DNA of 53,316 bases from Saprospiraceae bacterium (GCA_020628645.1 JAHDES010000042.1:1-53316); one strand, 5' to 3'. Shown: positions 33,971 to 42,887, counted from the stretch's first letter. Notes: generated by a model not told the origin, from the letters alone. Program-made: numbers and translations.

Positions 33971-33984
33971 TATTGTCTTTATTA

Positions 33985-34953
33985 TCATCTTCCATGAAAT
34001 TCCATATTCGGTAAAGGAGCATCTCCTTTCAAGTATTTATCTAGCCAATTTATCACATCTTGATTGACTTCTGCTCTAAATTCAGAAATACCATGATCGG
34101 CTCCTTCAAATATTTTTAAACGATAAGGAATTCGATGTTCTTCAAATGCCAGGGCCAATCGTAAGGAGTTGGTAGATTTCACGCGCCAATCTGCATTACC
34201 ATGTAATAATAGAATAGGAACATCCTTAGGAAATTGATCTACCCAAAAAATAGCAGAGCGTTTTTTTAGCTCTTCCATTTTGTTTTCAGTATAATTGGGC
34301 ATCAATTCTGCATAGACATTGGTTTCCATATTAGGGCGATCAATAATGGTTAAATCTGATTTTGCTCCACCTACGATAGCTGTCTTGATTTTATCAGTTT
34401 TTGTTAAAGCAATATAAGTCATCATACCACCGCGGCTCCAACCATACATACCAATTCGACTCGTATCTGCGTTTTCAACTTCTGCTAAAACATCCGTCAA
34501 AATAAGTACATCATTGACATCACTTCCGCCAAACTCTTCTTGCCCTTCACTTCCACCATTACCTCGATATTGACTGGCAATGACTACATAACCTGCTTTA
34601 GCGACAGATCCCATTAAAAGAGCAGCTTGTCGTACCCCCAAAGCTCCAAATTCTCTATTTCCACCTCGATTATAAATGACACAAGGATAATTTCCAGACT
34701 GTTTGGGTTTGACCATAAAGCCTTTGATGCGTAAATCATCACTTTTATAAATAATCTCATAAATGTCGATACTATCCAAATATTGAAATTGTTCTTTCCA
34801 TTGAGTGACGCCATCTTTTTCTTCTATTAGTCTAGGATAAACAGGATCTAAAGGGAGGTCATTAATTTTTGATTGATGAAGGAGTAAGACTTCCTTTTGA
34901 GCATAACAACTACTAAAAAAAAGGAGAAGGAACAAAATTCTGAAAAGAGTCAT
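33985..34953 (-). CDS. Secreted alpha/beta hydrolase, S9 (prolyl oligopeptidase-like) family
   Basis: A 322-residue exported hydrolase. The signal sequence is MTLFRILFLLLFFSSCYAQK. The SSC could be a lipobox, or the chain could be cut after YAQ. The catalytic triad is visible: nucleophile Ser in GMYGWSRGGMMTYIAL (about residue 175), Asp in LLLHGNADWRVKS (about 262) and His in EGADHGISEF (about 298). There is no beta-propeller, so it belongs to the short S9-type hydrolases rather than full oligopeptidases. It converges on the AraC pseudogene with 14 bp between stop codons. Confidence 0.92.
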   Translation of the reverse strand: MTLFRILFLLLFFSSCYAQKEVLLLHQSKINDLPLDPVYPRLIEEKDGVTQWKEQFQYLDSIDIYEIIYKSDDLRIKGFMVKPKQSGNYPCVIYNRGGNREFGALGVRQAALLMGSVAKAGYVVIASQYRGNGGSEGQEEFGGSDVNDVLILTDVLAEVENADTSRIGMYGWSRGGMMTYIALTKTDKIKTAIVGGAKSDLTIIDRPNMETNVYAELMPNYTENKMEELKKRSAIFWVDQFPKDVPILLLHGNADWRVKSTNSLRLALAFEEHRIPYRLKIFEGADHGISEFRAEVNQDVINWLDKYLKGDAPLPNMEFHGR

Positions 34954-35271
34954 TGACTTCTAATTTTATTATTTTTCAAAAATATATTACTCAAAATACT
35001 GAATATTTTTTTACTCAAGGAAATTAGTACCAGTAGACGGGAAAATTATCCTATTACTCGCCCTTCCTTTTGCTTCATCTTTGTAGTGTAATTATTATTT
35101 AGCAGTACTACTTAAAAAACATCATTTTGATTTCTAGTAATCCATCAATTGACCTACATACTTTAAATGAACCGTATTATAGTTCAATTGATGGCCAAAA
35201 TCAAAATATCGTTTTTTCAGCGTACTTATATTTTCAATCAAATTTTTTAAACTTTTTAAACCACTATAAAA
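34954..35271. other. Divergent intergenic region, hydrolase / AhpD-like gene
   Basis: No gene is seen in these 318 bp. CATCTTTG near 35077 is one base off the TAnnTTTG box and could start a leader of about 185 nt for the AhpD-like gene. A direct echo of CAATTGAtgg...TTCAATTGATGG near 35149 and 35183 is noted but unexplained. Confidence 0.4.
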
Positions 35272-35820
35272 ATGAGAAATTTTAATGTTCCAACTAGAGA
35301 TCAAGTATCAACGAACAATCAAGCTATTTTTGACCAATTACAATCTAAGTTAGGATTCGTTCCAAATTTGTATGCGACTTATGCCTATAGCGATACCGCT
35401 TTAGCCGATTATTTGACCTTAAGCAATCGTAAAACGACCCTTAAAGCAAAAGAAAAAGAAGTCGTGAATTTAGTAGTCAGTCAAGTTAATGATTGTAGTT
35501 ATTGCCAAGCTGCACATACGGCTATCGGTAAAATGAATGGCTTCACAGATGAACAAATTCTTGAAATTCGTACAGGAACAGCTTCTTTTGATGCTAAATT
35601 AGATGCTTTGGCGAAGTTTGTAAAAGATGCCACCATCAATCGAGGAAAACCTTCTTCTCAAGCAGTAGAAACGCTTTTTGCAGCAGGTTATACCAATGCT
35701 AATTTGATTGATATTATTGTATTAATTGGTGATAAGACCATCAGTAATTTTATTCATGGTATTACTCAAATTCCAGTCGATTTTCCAGCAGCACCCGTAT
35801 TAGAAATGGTGACAGTTTAA
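35272..35820 (+). CDS. Carboxymuconolactone decarboxylase / AhpD-like peroxidase-related protein
   Basis: A 182-residue all-helical protein of the AhpD-like fold. The redox-active motif is CSYCQAAH (CxxC followed by His) near residue 83 in VVSQVNDCSYCQAAHTAIGK, and the upstream Glu is in LKAKEKEVVNLVV. The N-terminal region (QLQSKLGFVPNLYATYA) is typical of the peroxidase-related subgroup. Likely a thiol-dependent peroxide-reducing or related enzyme. It is monocistronic, with a terminator directly after. Confidence 0.93.
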   Translation: MRNFNVPTRDQVSTNNQAIFDQLQSKLGFVPNLYATYAYSDTALADYLTLSNRKTTLKAKEKEVVNLVVSQVNDCSYCQAAHTAIGKMNGFTDEQILEIRTGTASFDAKLDALAKFVKDATINRGKPSSQAVETLFAAGYTNANLIDIIVLIGDKTISNFIHGITQIPVDFPAAPVLEMVTV

Positions 35821-35849
35821 ACCATTATTCAAGGCAGAGCTATTATTTG

Positions 35850-35892
35850 AAAAGTCATCTCTGATTCTATTGAAACTGGAGATGACTTTTTT
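35850..35892 (+). terminator. Terminator after the AhpD-like gene
   Basis: AAAGTCATCTC and GAGATGACTTT form a perfect 11-bp stem around a 17-nt loop, followed by a T-tract. Confidence 0.75.
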
Positions 35893-35976
35893 ATCTAATC
35901 CTTTCTTGTTTTTGTAGAAGGAATTGTAACATGTTCATTTTTTTTGATATTTTGCTTGAAACAAATAAAAGAAAAC

Positions 35977-36597
35977 ATGACGCATTGTCCGAATTGCCAA
36001 ACTCCGATAAGCACTAAAATGTTTAAGGAAAATAGTTTAGTCCGTCCAGCTACATTAGAATTTATACATCTTTTTACCTCTTATAAAGAAGAAAATTTTT
36101 GTCAAAAATGTGTTAGGGACTACTTAGACCAAGCAGTTGATGAATATCAAGCTTTGGAAAAAGAGGTAGAATCAGTTTATCAAACGTATATTAATGCGCT
36201 TCCCATCGTAAATGTAGAACAGCCTATAAATTGGGATTACCAAACCATCCAAATCGTAAGTGTCATTAAAAAATGCAAATCTACTAAAGATCTTGCCATT
36301 GATTTAGTCAAAGAAAAATGTTTCCATGAATTAAGGAAGAATGCAATTTTATTAGGTGGTAATGCGATTTTGGGCGCTCAAATTTCATATGATATTATTC
36401 CTCAAATGTATCATATTTTAGTGAGTATAACAGGTACAGTTGTACATCTTAAAAACAGTAAACAATTAACCCCCCATTTTTATCAAGCAAAGGAAAAGTT
36501 TAAAGCTTTTGATACGACAAAAAAATTATTGGATAAATTTGTTATTCGAGAAACAGGGGTGGATGAAAAAGTTTTTTACCGAGATCGTGTGGAATAA
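35977..36597 (+). CDS. Zinc-ribbon protein with a YbjQ-like (heavy-metal-binding/UPF0145) domain
   Basis: A 206-residue protein starting at ATG 35977 (MTHCPNCQTPIS); the frame is open upstream to a TTG at 35944. The N-terminus pairs CPNC (residues 4-7) with FCQKC (about 38-42), a probable zinc ribbon. Residues about 80-165 (QTIQIVSVIKKCKSTKDLA ... LRKNAILLGGNAILGAQISY ... ILVSITGTVVHLK) resemble the YbjQ fold, in which the GGNAxxG loop is conserved. The last 45 residues are basic. Function unknown; the domain assignment is by eye. Confidence 0.72.
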   Translation: MTHCPNCQTPISTKMFKENSLVRPATLEFIHLFTSYKEENFCQKCVRDYLDQAVDEYQALEKEVESVYQTYINALPIVNVEQPINWDYQTIQIVSVIKKCKSTKDLAIDLVKEKCFHELRKNAILLGGNAILGAQISYDIIPQMYHILVSITGTVVHLKNSKQLTPHFYQAKEKFKAFDTTKKLLDKFVIRETGVDEKVFYRDRVE

Positions 36598-36677
36598 GGG
36601 TGTTAATCCAAACCTTCCCAAAAAGTATTTCCTGAAAAAAACGTAACTTAGAATCCCATTCAATTAATTTCTGGAAA

Positions 36678-38075
36678 ATGACACTACGCTATTGTTATCA
36701 TATCGCTATTTTATTGCTACTTATTTCTTCATGTAAAGAAGATGACGCAATGATAATAGATACTCCTAGCACACCTACTACTACGCAAGAAGAACAAGAT
36801 GAAGTGCCTATTATTGTCCCCTCTGGAGAAGAACAATACCTACAATTAGATTCGGATTACATCTATGACCAAGATCAGTTACATACGTTTGAGTTGAAAC
36901 TACCTGAAGCCTCTTTAGCTTTTTTAGATGCTGATCCTGTTCGAGAAGAATATGTGGAAGGAAGTCTCATTTTTGAAGGTGATACTATTAGCCCTGTGGG
37001 CATCCGCTATAAAGGGTCTGTAGGAGCTTTTGTCAATTGTGTGTCAGGTGCTGATTGGGCAAATCCGTCGGGTTATAAAACCTGTACCAAATTGTCCATG
37101 AAAATAAAAATCAATTGGGAAGGACGGGAAGAAAAATTTTATAAACTCAAAAAATTACAATTCCACTCCCAAAATAATGATCCTTCTCAATTACATGATC
37201 GTTTAGCATATTGGTTATTCCGCGATATGGGCGTACCTGCCCCTCGTTCTACTCACGCTCGTTTGGTCATTAATGGAGAATATATTGGTTTATTTTCTAT
37301 GGTGGAGCAAATAGACGGACGAATGACGCGCTATAATTTCGATGATGGAGAAGGAAATTTGTATAAAGAAGTTTGGCCCCTAACTTATGAAGGTAATGCT
37401 CAATCGGTTTCTAATCTATTAGCAGGTTTAGAAACCAATGAAGATGAAAATCCTTCTGTTCATTTAATGCGTGATTTTGCTACCGCTATTGTCAATGCTT
37501 CAGAAGAAGAATTACAAGATGTAATTACTGCTTCGATGGATATAGAGGAAATTATGTCTTATGTAGTGGTCGATCGAATGATCCGTCATGATGATGGGCC
37601 TTTTCATTGGTATTGTAGTGGGGGAGGCTGTTCCAATCATAATTTCTTTTGGTACGAAGAACCTGAAAATGAGAAACTTCATCTTATTCCATGGGATATG
37701 GACAATGCTTTTGCCAATATTGTTTTTCCAGCCAATCCAGTGACTCCAATCGCTGATGAATGGGGAGAAACCTCCAATAATTGCCAACCCTTTAGTAATG
37801 GATGGTTGGGGATTCAACAGTGGTCGGCAGCTTGTGATAAGCTCACGCGCGGCTGGGCTTCATTTGAAGACGAATATGAGGAACAAAAAATGAAATTCTT
37901 GAATTCTTCTTTCTCCGAACCACGTGTCAATCTCCTTTTAGACGCATGGACGGATCAAATAAGAGCTGCTACTTTAGAAGCTAGTGAACTACATGGAGAT
38001 GCCATTTCTATACAAGAATGGGAAAGTGCAGTCAATGAATTGCGACAACAAGTGGCGCATGCTAGAAATCAATAA
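36678..38075 (+). CDS. CotH kinase family lipoprotein
   Basis: A 465-residue exported protein. The N-terminus MTLRYCYHIAILLLLISSCK has lipobox ISSC, followed by a Thr/Glu-rich linker. Residues about 60-400 follow the CotH pattern: VGIRYKGSVGAF, KLSMKIKINWEG, FHSQNNDPSQLHDRLAYWLF, ARLVINGEYIGLFSMVEQID, YVVVDRMIRHDDGPFHWY and LHLIPWDMDNAF. CotH proteins are atypical kinases; the DxD in WDMDNA corresponds to the metal-binding aspartates. It probably acts on surface or secreted proteins. The Cys-rich insert YCSGGGCSNHNFFWY may form a disulfide. Confidence 0.92.
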   Translation: MTLRYCYHIAILLLLISSCKEDDAMIIDTPSTPTTTQEEQDEVPIIVPSGEEQYLQLDSDYIYDQDQLHTFELKLPEASLAFLDADPVREEYVEGSLIFEGDTISPVGIRYKGSVGAFVNCVSGADWANPSGYKTCTKLSMKIKINWEGREEKFYKLKKLQFHSQNNDPSQLHDRLAYWLFRDMGVPAPRSTHARLVINGEYIGLFSMVEQIDGRMTRYNFDDGEGNLYKEVWPLTYEGNAQSVSNLLAGLETNEDENPSVHLMRDFATAIVNASEEELQDVITASMDIEEIMSYVVVDRMIRHDDGPFHWYCSGGGCSNHNFFWYEEPENEKLHLIPWDMDNAFANIVFPANPVTPIADEWGETSNNCQPFSNGWLGIQQWSAACDKLTRGWASFEDEYEEQKMKFLNSSFSEPRVNLLLDAWTDQIRAATLEASELHGDAISIQEWESAVNELRQQVAHARNQ

Positions 38076-38383
38076 TGTAAATTTATAGAAGCACCATATT
38101 TCATACTTTCTGCCTTCGGAAAGTTGAAACAATCAATCGGAAAACAAATATAGGCATTCGGATGATTGTCCAGATTTAGATTTTTAATTTTTCTATTTTT
38201 ATATCTGTTTAAAAACTCTCCCTTCGGTTTCCTAAAGAATTGAATGAATTTGTATGTTGATCAACAAATCATGTTGAGGCAACAGATTATTTTATAATAG
38301 TTTTATTCAGTTTCTGAACACCTATTTCATAAAAAAAATTACAATTTCTATATTTCCCTTCTTTATCAAATAAATACTTTTTT
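38076..38383. other. 308-bp intergenic region without a gene
   Basis: Only short imperfect hairpins are seen, such as CTTTC-TGCCTT-CGGAAAG near 38106. No open frame with a recognisable motif and no clear TAnnTTTG box was found. Confidence 0.4.
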
Positions 38384-38842
38384 ATGCAGTTTTTAAAATT
38401 TGTACGCTTACCACTTATTTTTTTATTGCTAATGCAAACAAATTTGTTGTTTGGGGTACATAAAATAAAAATTACTCCGCCACTTGAAAAAACAAATGAA
38501 ACAACTCAATTAGAGCATAATCATACCACAGAAAAGACTATTATTTTCAAAGGAAAAAAAAAGAAAGTATCGCCTAAAAAAGCGAAGAAAAAACAACGAA
38601 AAGAAGGAGGTAAATTGGGAGCTTTACCTATCATTAGTGTCATTTTTGGCGCATTATCCTGTATACCACTATCGGGTATATTTGCTATACCTATTTCTTT
38701 AGCTATAAGTATTATCGGTCTGATAAAAGTGAAGAATGGTAAACTTCCCAAAAAAGCAAAATGGTTCTTTTTAGCTGCTTTAATTGTTACAGGACTTTCC
38801 TTGATTATTCATGGGATATTCTATGCCACATTTAGTTTATAA
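38384..38842 (+). CDS. Small membrane protein with basic linker, DUF4190-like tail
   Basis: A 152-residue protein I cannot name. A signal sequence or first helix (MQFLKFVRLPLIFLLLMQ) is followed by a hydrophilic, strongly basic linker (residues about 57-77, FKGKKKKVSPKKAKKKQRKE). Two helices at about 80-105 and 122-148 then surround IGLIKVKNGKLPKKAKW, a layout resembling DUF4190-type membrane proteins. It is 45 bp upstream of the FG-GAP gene and could share its transcript. Confidence 0.65.
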   Translation: MQFLKFVRLPLIFLLLMQTNLLFGVHKIKITPPLEKTNETTQLEHNHTTEKTIIFKGKKKKVSPKKAKKKQRKEGGKLGALPIISVIFGALSCIPLSGIFAIPISLAISIIGLIKVKNGKLPKKAKWFFLAALIVTGLSLIIHGIFYATFSL

Positions 38843-38887
38843 CTTAATCTTTATAACCCAACTTATATTTAATCAAAACACAAACAA

Positions 38888-40315
38888 ATGAAGAAGGTAC
38901 TAATCTTACTTTTTACAACACTTACTTTTTTTTACAACACAAATGCTCAAATTGATTTAACGCCTGCCTTACCTGGGCCTAATTTTTATGGTGCAGATGT
39001 AGGAGACGTTATGCTCGCTGATTTAGACAATGATGGTGATAAGGATTTTATCTCTATAGGAACAGGAACAGGCTCAGGAACTCGAACTACGATCTTTATG
39101 AATGATGGTTTTGGGAATTTTACAGAAGTAATGGGTGATCCATTAGTGGATGTAGGTAATGGTGTAATAGAATTAGGCGATGTAAATGGAGATGGATTTT
39201 TAGATATATACATTCAAGCTTCTACTAGTGGAGGCATAAAAACAGCTAATTTGTACATGAATGATGGAACTGGAGCCTTCACTCTATCTACAGGTCAACC
39301 CTTTGGCGAAAGAAGCGGAGGAGATGCTGCTTTCGGAGATATTGATGACGATGACGATCTTGATCTTATCACTACTGGGATTTTGGGAAATTTTGATGAC
39401 CCTTTTACTACTTTATTTATCAATGATGGGTTTGGAAATTTTTCAGAAGTAACGGGAACGCCTTTTGAAGCATTGACACTCAGTTCTGTTGAATTTGTTG
39501 ATATAGACGGAAGTGGCGATTTAGCGATTATTCTCCTAGGAGAAAATACAAATGGAAATCGTTCAACTACTTTTTATATGAATGATGGTGCTGGAAATTT
39601 TACACAAGTGACTGATTCGTTTAAGGATTTTTCTGGAGGGGAAATAGCGATTGGAGATTCTGATAATGATGGTGACTTAGATATTTTATTAAGTGGTAGT
39701 ACAAACTCAAGTGATCTGACAGAACTTTACCTAAATGATGGATTGGGTAATTTCACCTTGAATACGGCAACAATGCTCCCTGGATCTTTTGTAGGTGAAA
39801 CTAAGTTTGCCGATTTTGACAACGATGGTGATTTAGATGTGATGATAAGCGGTGTTTCTACAGATGTTATCGCTGATATTTATGAAAATATAGGGGGAAA
39901 TAATTTTGTTTTAGCAGATAAACTAGGTAAGGCTTATATCTCTTGTTTTGCTATTGGAGATATAGATGGAGACACCGATTTGGATGCGATTATTGGCGGT
40001 ACGTCTTTCACTTCCCCTGTTCGTGATACCAAAACCTATTTAAATACGATGTTTAATGATGCTGAATTATTACTAGATTTTGATTGTATGACTTTGACTC
40101 ATAATTCCCCAGCTAATCCTTTCGTGATTGAAGGTGGAATTAGTGATTATACCATTGAAATTCTAGATGCATCAGAGACGGTTATTCAAACCATTACACC
40201 GACTAGCAGTAAAGTTTCCATTGAAATAACCATTTTACCAGCAGGAATCCATTTTGTTCGTGTGGTAAACAGTTCCAATAACTTAGTTTTTATACAACAT
40301 ATGATAAAGGAATAG
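38888..40315 (+). CDS. Secreted FG-GAP/VCBS repeat protein with type IX-like sorting end
   Basis: A 475-residue exported protein. The signal peptide MKKVLILLFTTLTFFYNTNA precedes a beta-propeller (about residues 22-395) of seven repeats, each with a calcium-loop motif (ADLDNDGDKDF, GDVNGDGFLDI, GDIDDDDDLDLI, VDIDGSGDLAI, GDSDNDGDLDIL, ADFDNDGDLDV, GDIDGDTDLDAI) and a recurring MNDGxGNFT strand. The last 75 residues (YTIEILDASETVIQT ... LPAGIHFVRVVNSSNNLVFI) look like a shortened type IX sorting domain. Likely surface adhesion. Repeats four (GSGDL) and seven (GDTDL) have altered loops. Confidence 0.9.
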   Translation: MKKVLILLFTTLTFFYNTNAQIDLTPALPGPNFYGADVGDVMLADLDNDGDKDFISIGTGTGSGTRTTIFMNDGFGNFTEVMGDPLVDVGNGVIELGDVNGDGFLDIYIQASTSGGIKTANLYMNDGTGAFTLSTGQPFGERSGGDAAFGDIDDDDDLDLITTGILGNFDDPFTTLFINDGFGNFSEVTGTPFEALTLSSVEFVDIDGSGDLAIILLGENTNGNRSTTFYMNDGAGNFTQVTDSFKDFSGGEIAIGDSDNDGDLDILLSGSTNSSDLTELYLNDGLGNFTLNTATMLPGSFVGETKFADFDNDGDLDVMISGVSTDVIADIYENIGGNNFVLADKLGKAYISCFAIGDIDGDTDLDAIIGGTSFTSPVRDTKTYLNTMFNDAELLLDFDCMTLTHNSPANPFVIEGGISDYTIEILDASETVIQTITPTSSKVSIEITILPAGIHFVRVVNSSNNLVFIQHMIKE

Positions 40316-40328
40316 ATTCTGAACATCC

Positions 40329-41165
40329 CTAATCATTTAACGATTCGCCACAAAATTTACAATGGATGGCATCCGTGTCATGCCCTTCTTCCATACAAGA
40401 TGGACAAGCTTGTGTGGTGTGCTGCTCATGATGGGTAGAAACTATTTCAGCCGATACAATTCCTGTCGGTACAGCAATCACAGCATAACCCATTAGCATT
40501 ACAATAGCGGCTAAAAATTGACCAAATTCAGTAACAGGTGCAATATCTCCATAACCAACGGTAGTTAAAGTAACAATTGCCCAGTAAATGGATCTTGGAA
40601 TACTGGTAAATCCTGAATTTTGATCGCCTTCTACTAAGTACATCACCGATCCAATAATAGTAACACTTAATAAAATGAAAACAATAAAAACAGTCATCTT
40701 GGCACGACTTGCCTTTAATGCTTGGATAATGACAGAACCTTCTTTTAAAAAAGATGCGAGCTTAAATATTCGGAATACCCTTAGTAATCGTAAAGCACGT
40801 ATGACCAATAATGTCTGTGTACCTGCGACAAATAAACTCAAATAAGTAGGTATGATCGCTAACAAGTCGATGATCCCAAAAAAACTAGTGATATAACGAA
40901 ACGGCTTTTTTACGATATAAATGCGAGTAGCATATTCAAGGGTAAAGAAGATAGTAAAAAACCACTCTAAAGTATAAAATAACACATGAAAACGTGCATC
41001 AATTTGTTCTACCGACTCCAACATCACCACCAAAATACTTGCGATAATAACGACCATCAACACGATATCGAAGAGTTTTCCAAGGCGTGTATCCGCTTCA
41101 AAAATAATATCGTGTAGTTTTCGCTGGGTGCGATTGAGCTTTTTACGCTCGAATTTTAAGGACAT
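40329..41165 (-). CDS. Voltage-gated potassium channel (six-TM ion transporter) with C-terminal zinc ribbon
   Basis: A 278-residue inner-membrane channel. The helices S1-S4 form a voltage sensor, S4 having spaced Arg residues (LLVIRALRLLRVFRIFKLAS, about 122-141). The pore has the selectivity filter TLTTVGYGDIAP near residue 200. The C-terminus holds two CxxC pairs (CPSCMEEGHDTDAIHCKFCG), a zinc ribbon. The frame is open to 41315, but the extra 50 codons are the translation of a dispersed repeat (41177-41293). The ATG at 41165 (MSLKFERKKLNRTQRKLHDI) is therefore the likely native start. Confidence 0.93.
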   Translation of the reverse strand: MSLKFERKKLNRTQRKLHDIIFEADTRLGKLFDIVLMVVIIASILVVMLESVEQIDARFHVLFYTLEWFFTIFFTLEYATRIYIVKKPFRYITSFFGIIDLLAIIPTYLSLFVAGTQTLLVIRALRLLRVFRIFKLASFLKEGSVIIQALKASRAKMTVFIVFILLSVTIIGSVMYLVEGDQNSGFTSIPRSIYWAIVTLTTVGYGDIAPVTEFGQFLAAIVMLMGYAVIAVPTGIVSAEIVSTHHEQHTTQACPSCMEEGHDTDAIHCKFCGESLND

Positions 41166-41176
41166 ATAGTATTTTT

Positions 41177-41293
41177 GGTCCTTAGACAAAAATTGTGACT
41201 TCAATGGAATTTCAAAACGCTTGTCTCTCATCCCGACAATTATCGGGAATCGAGCCGTCGCATTTTTCATTCCACACAATTTGTCTAAGAACG
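41177..41293. repeat. Terminal-inverted-repeat element, TTCTTAGACAAA family, copy 2 (short)
   Basis: The left end GGTCCTTAGACAAAAATTGT pairs with the right end ACAATTTGTCTAAGAAC. The interior differs from copies 1 and 3 and contains a small palindrome ATCCCGACAATTATCGGGAA. It lies 11 bp upstream of the channel start at 41165 and is open in the channel frame. Confidence 0.7.
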
Positions 41294-41556
41294 GTATTTT
41301 TAATATAGAATGCAAACTTATTCAGTTCTGAGGATAAATACAAGTTTGGTGATTTTTATGTAGACGAATTCCTTGTGCAACTAGACAGAATAGTATAAAT
41401 CTAAAAATTATAACTGTTTGTATATAAATTATTTGTAATGATTGTTGTAATTTAGCTTTCTTTATTAAAAATCTCAAATCCCTTGTATCCGCCTTAGGTA
41501 TTAAATTTAGGTGCTATAAACTTAATTTAATCATGCGGTAGAAAAACACCCACACT

Positions 41557-42336
41557 ATGTTAAAAGCTTTTATTGTAGATGATGAATCCAATAGCCGTGA
41601 AAATCTACATACTTTTTTAAAAACCTATTGTAAAGATGTAAAAGTAGTTGGAGAAGCAGCAAGTATAGAAGAAGGCAAAAAGCATCTGGTTGATCAGAAT
41701 CTCCAAATTGACGTCGCTTTTTTAGATATTAATCTCTCCGACGGATTAGTTTTCCAATTATTAGATCAGATAGAAGACATTAATTTTGAAGTCATTTTCG
41801 TCACTGCCTTTGAAGAACATGCCATCAATGCTTGTAAGTATAGTAGTATAGGTTATATCATGAAGCCTATTGATGCTGAAGATCTTCAAGATGCCGTAAA
41901 TCGTATACGACCAGGTAAAAATGATGACATCAAAGAACGAATAAGTGTTATGGAAAAATTGTTAAAAGATCCAGGGCTTATCAACAATCCCAATATTTAT
42001 AAAAGAATGCCTATTGCAGCCTTAGATGGTATTCATTTTGTGGACATCAAAGACATCATTCGATTTGAAGCCGATGATAATTATACCAATATTTATCTAA
42101 GTGATGGGGAGAAAATCACAGCTTCTAAAACAATAAAATCGTATGAAGAACAATTAGAAAAATTCAACTTCTATCGGGTACACAAAAGCCATGTTATCAA
42201 CCTCAATTACATGCGTAAATACGTAAAGGGTGATGGTGGATATTTGGTTATGGATGATGGAATAAAAATAGAGGTTTCACGTCGACGAAGACCTGCCTTT
42301 ATGGAGAAAATTAGAGTGTTGCAACGTGGAATTTAA
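41557..42336 (+). CDS. LytTR-family response regulator
   Basis: A 259-residue two-component regulator. Residues 1-120 are the receiver: acidic pair in KAFIVDDESN, phospho-acceptor Asp57 in VAFLDINLSDG, Thr in VIFVTAFEEHA and Lys in IGYIMKPIDA. Residues about 150-255 are the LytTR DNA-binding domain: IRFEADDNYTNIYLSDGEKI, FYRVHKSHVINLNYMRKYVK and the basic end IEVSRRRRPAFMEKI. The partner is probably the TPR histidine kinase at 43113. Between them lies a double-glycine leader peptide gene. LytTR regulators often control peptide and virulence systems. Confidence 0.95.
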   Translation: MLKAFIVDDESNSRENLHTFLKTYCKDVKVVGEAASIEEGKKHLVDQNLQIDVAFLDINLSDGLVFQLLDQIEDINFEVIFVTAFEEHAINACKYSSIGYIMKPIDAEDLQDAVNRIRPGKNDDIKERISVMEKLLKDPGLINNPNIYKRMPIAALDGIHFVDIKDIIRFEADDNYTNIYLSDGEKITASKTIKSYEEQLEKFNFYRVHKSHVINLNYMRKYVKGDGGYLVMDDGIKIEVSRRRRPAFMEKIRVLQRGI

Positions 42337-42740
42337 TCATTTTTCATACTTTTAGAATATTGTACACCTTTAGTCACATTTTTTTATAAAATGAACAAGA
42401 ACGGTCTTGTTAATAGAGTAAACGGTAGTAAAATACGTATTAATGTAAAATATAATAAATCGCTCTAAATATTTTGAATTATTGAATATTATTTATTTTT
42501 AAATCATATACAATTGATTGTCAAATTTTTATGAATTTTTTATAATTTAATTACTTTTTAATGTAAAAACTATGTATAGGAAAAATAAAATTGTGTTCTG
42601 AAAATGAAATTTATGGCTTTTCAGTTTTGACATCCCCTTTAAAATTTCATATCTTTATCAAGTATTTGGGAACATATCCTATAATTTCATCCGATTGCAG
42701 ACTAAATGCACTATAGCACACTATTATAAAACTTTTAACT
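42337..42740. other. 404-bp intergenic region between regulator and peptide gene
   Basis: Very AT-rich with no additional gene. Its right part carries the promoter at 42627-42657, giving the peptide mRNA a leader of about 75-80 nt. TCAGTTTTG at 42621 resembles one LytTR half-site (one mismatch to the general consensus), but a second half-site at the expected spacing is not evident. Confidence 0.45.
42627..42657 (+). promoter_or_regulatory. Promoter of the double-glycine peptide gene
   Basis: TTG (42627-42629), a 20-nt spacer and TATCTTTA (42650-42657) match the Bacteroidetes -33/-7 pattern except for the last base. With the terminator at 42917 it makes the peptide gene a self-contained transcription unit. 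Confidence 0.5.
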
Positions 42741-42887
42741 ATGGGAAAGTCTACTAAATCTACACTAGATAAATTAAAGGACGATGTACGCGTCCTTGAA
42801 AAATTAGAAATGAATCACATTATTGGTGGTAAAACCAAATCTTCCAGTAATTGGAATACTGGTTGTAAAGGTATCGTACCTCAATAA
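42741..42887 (+). CDS. Double-glycine leader peptide (putative pheromone or RiPP/bacteriocin precursor)
   Basis: A 48-residue ORF: MGKSTKSTLDKLKDDVRVLE, then KLEMNHIIGG, then an 18-residue core KTKSSSNWNTGCKGIVPQ. The leader has the pattern of Bacteroidota double-glycine precursors: an amphipathic helix with hydrophobic Leu/Val positions (Leu12, Val16, Leu19, Leu22, Met24, Ile27-28), acidic residues, and a GG cleavage site for C39-type peptidase/ABC exporters. The core is basic with Trp, one Cys, three Ser and two Thr. It has its own promoter and a perfect terminator 29 nt downstream. It sits between a LytTR regulator and a TPR histidine kinase, as pheromone genes do in other quorum systems. 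No modifying enzyme or exporter is in the window. Coding call likely; role inferred. Confidence 0.78.
   Translation: MGKSTKSTLDKLKDDVRVLEKLEMNHIIGGKTKSSSNWNTGCKGIVPQ

Noticed and set aside
42621-42629. LytTR-binding half-site TCAGTTTTG upstream of the peptide gene
   Set aside because: Only one degenerate half-site was found; the second at the expected spacing is missing, so it is not listed as an operator.
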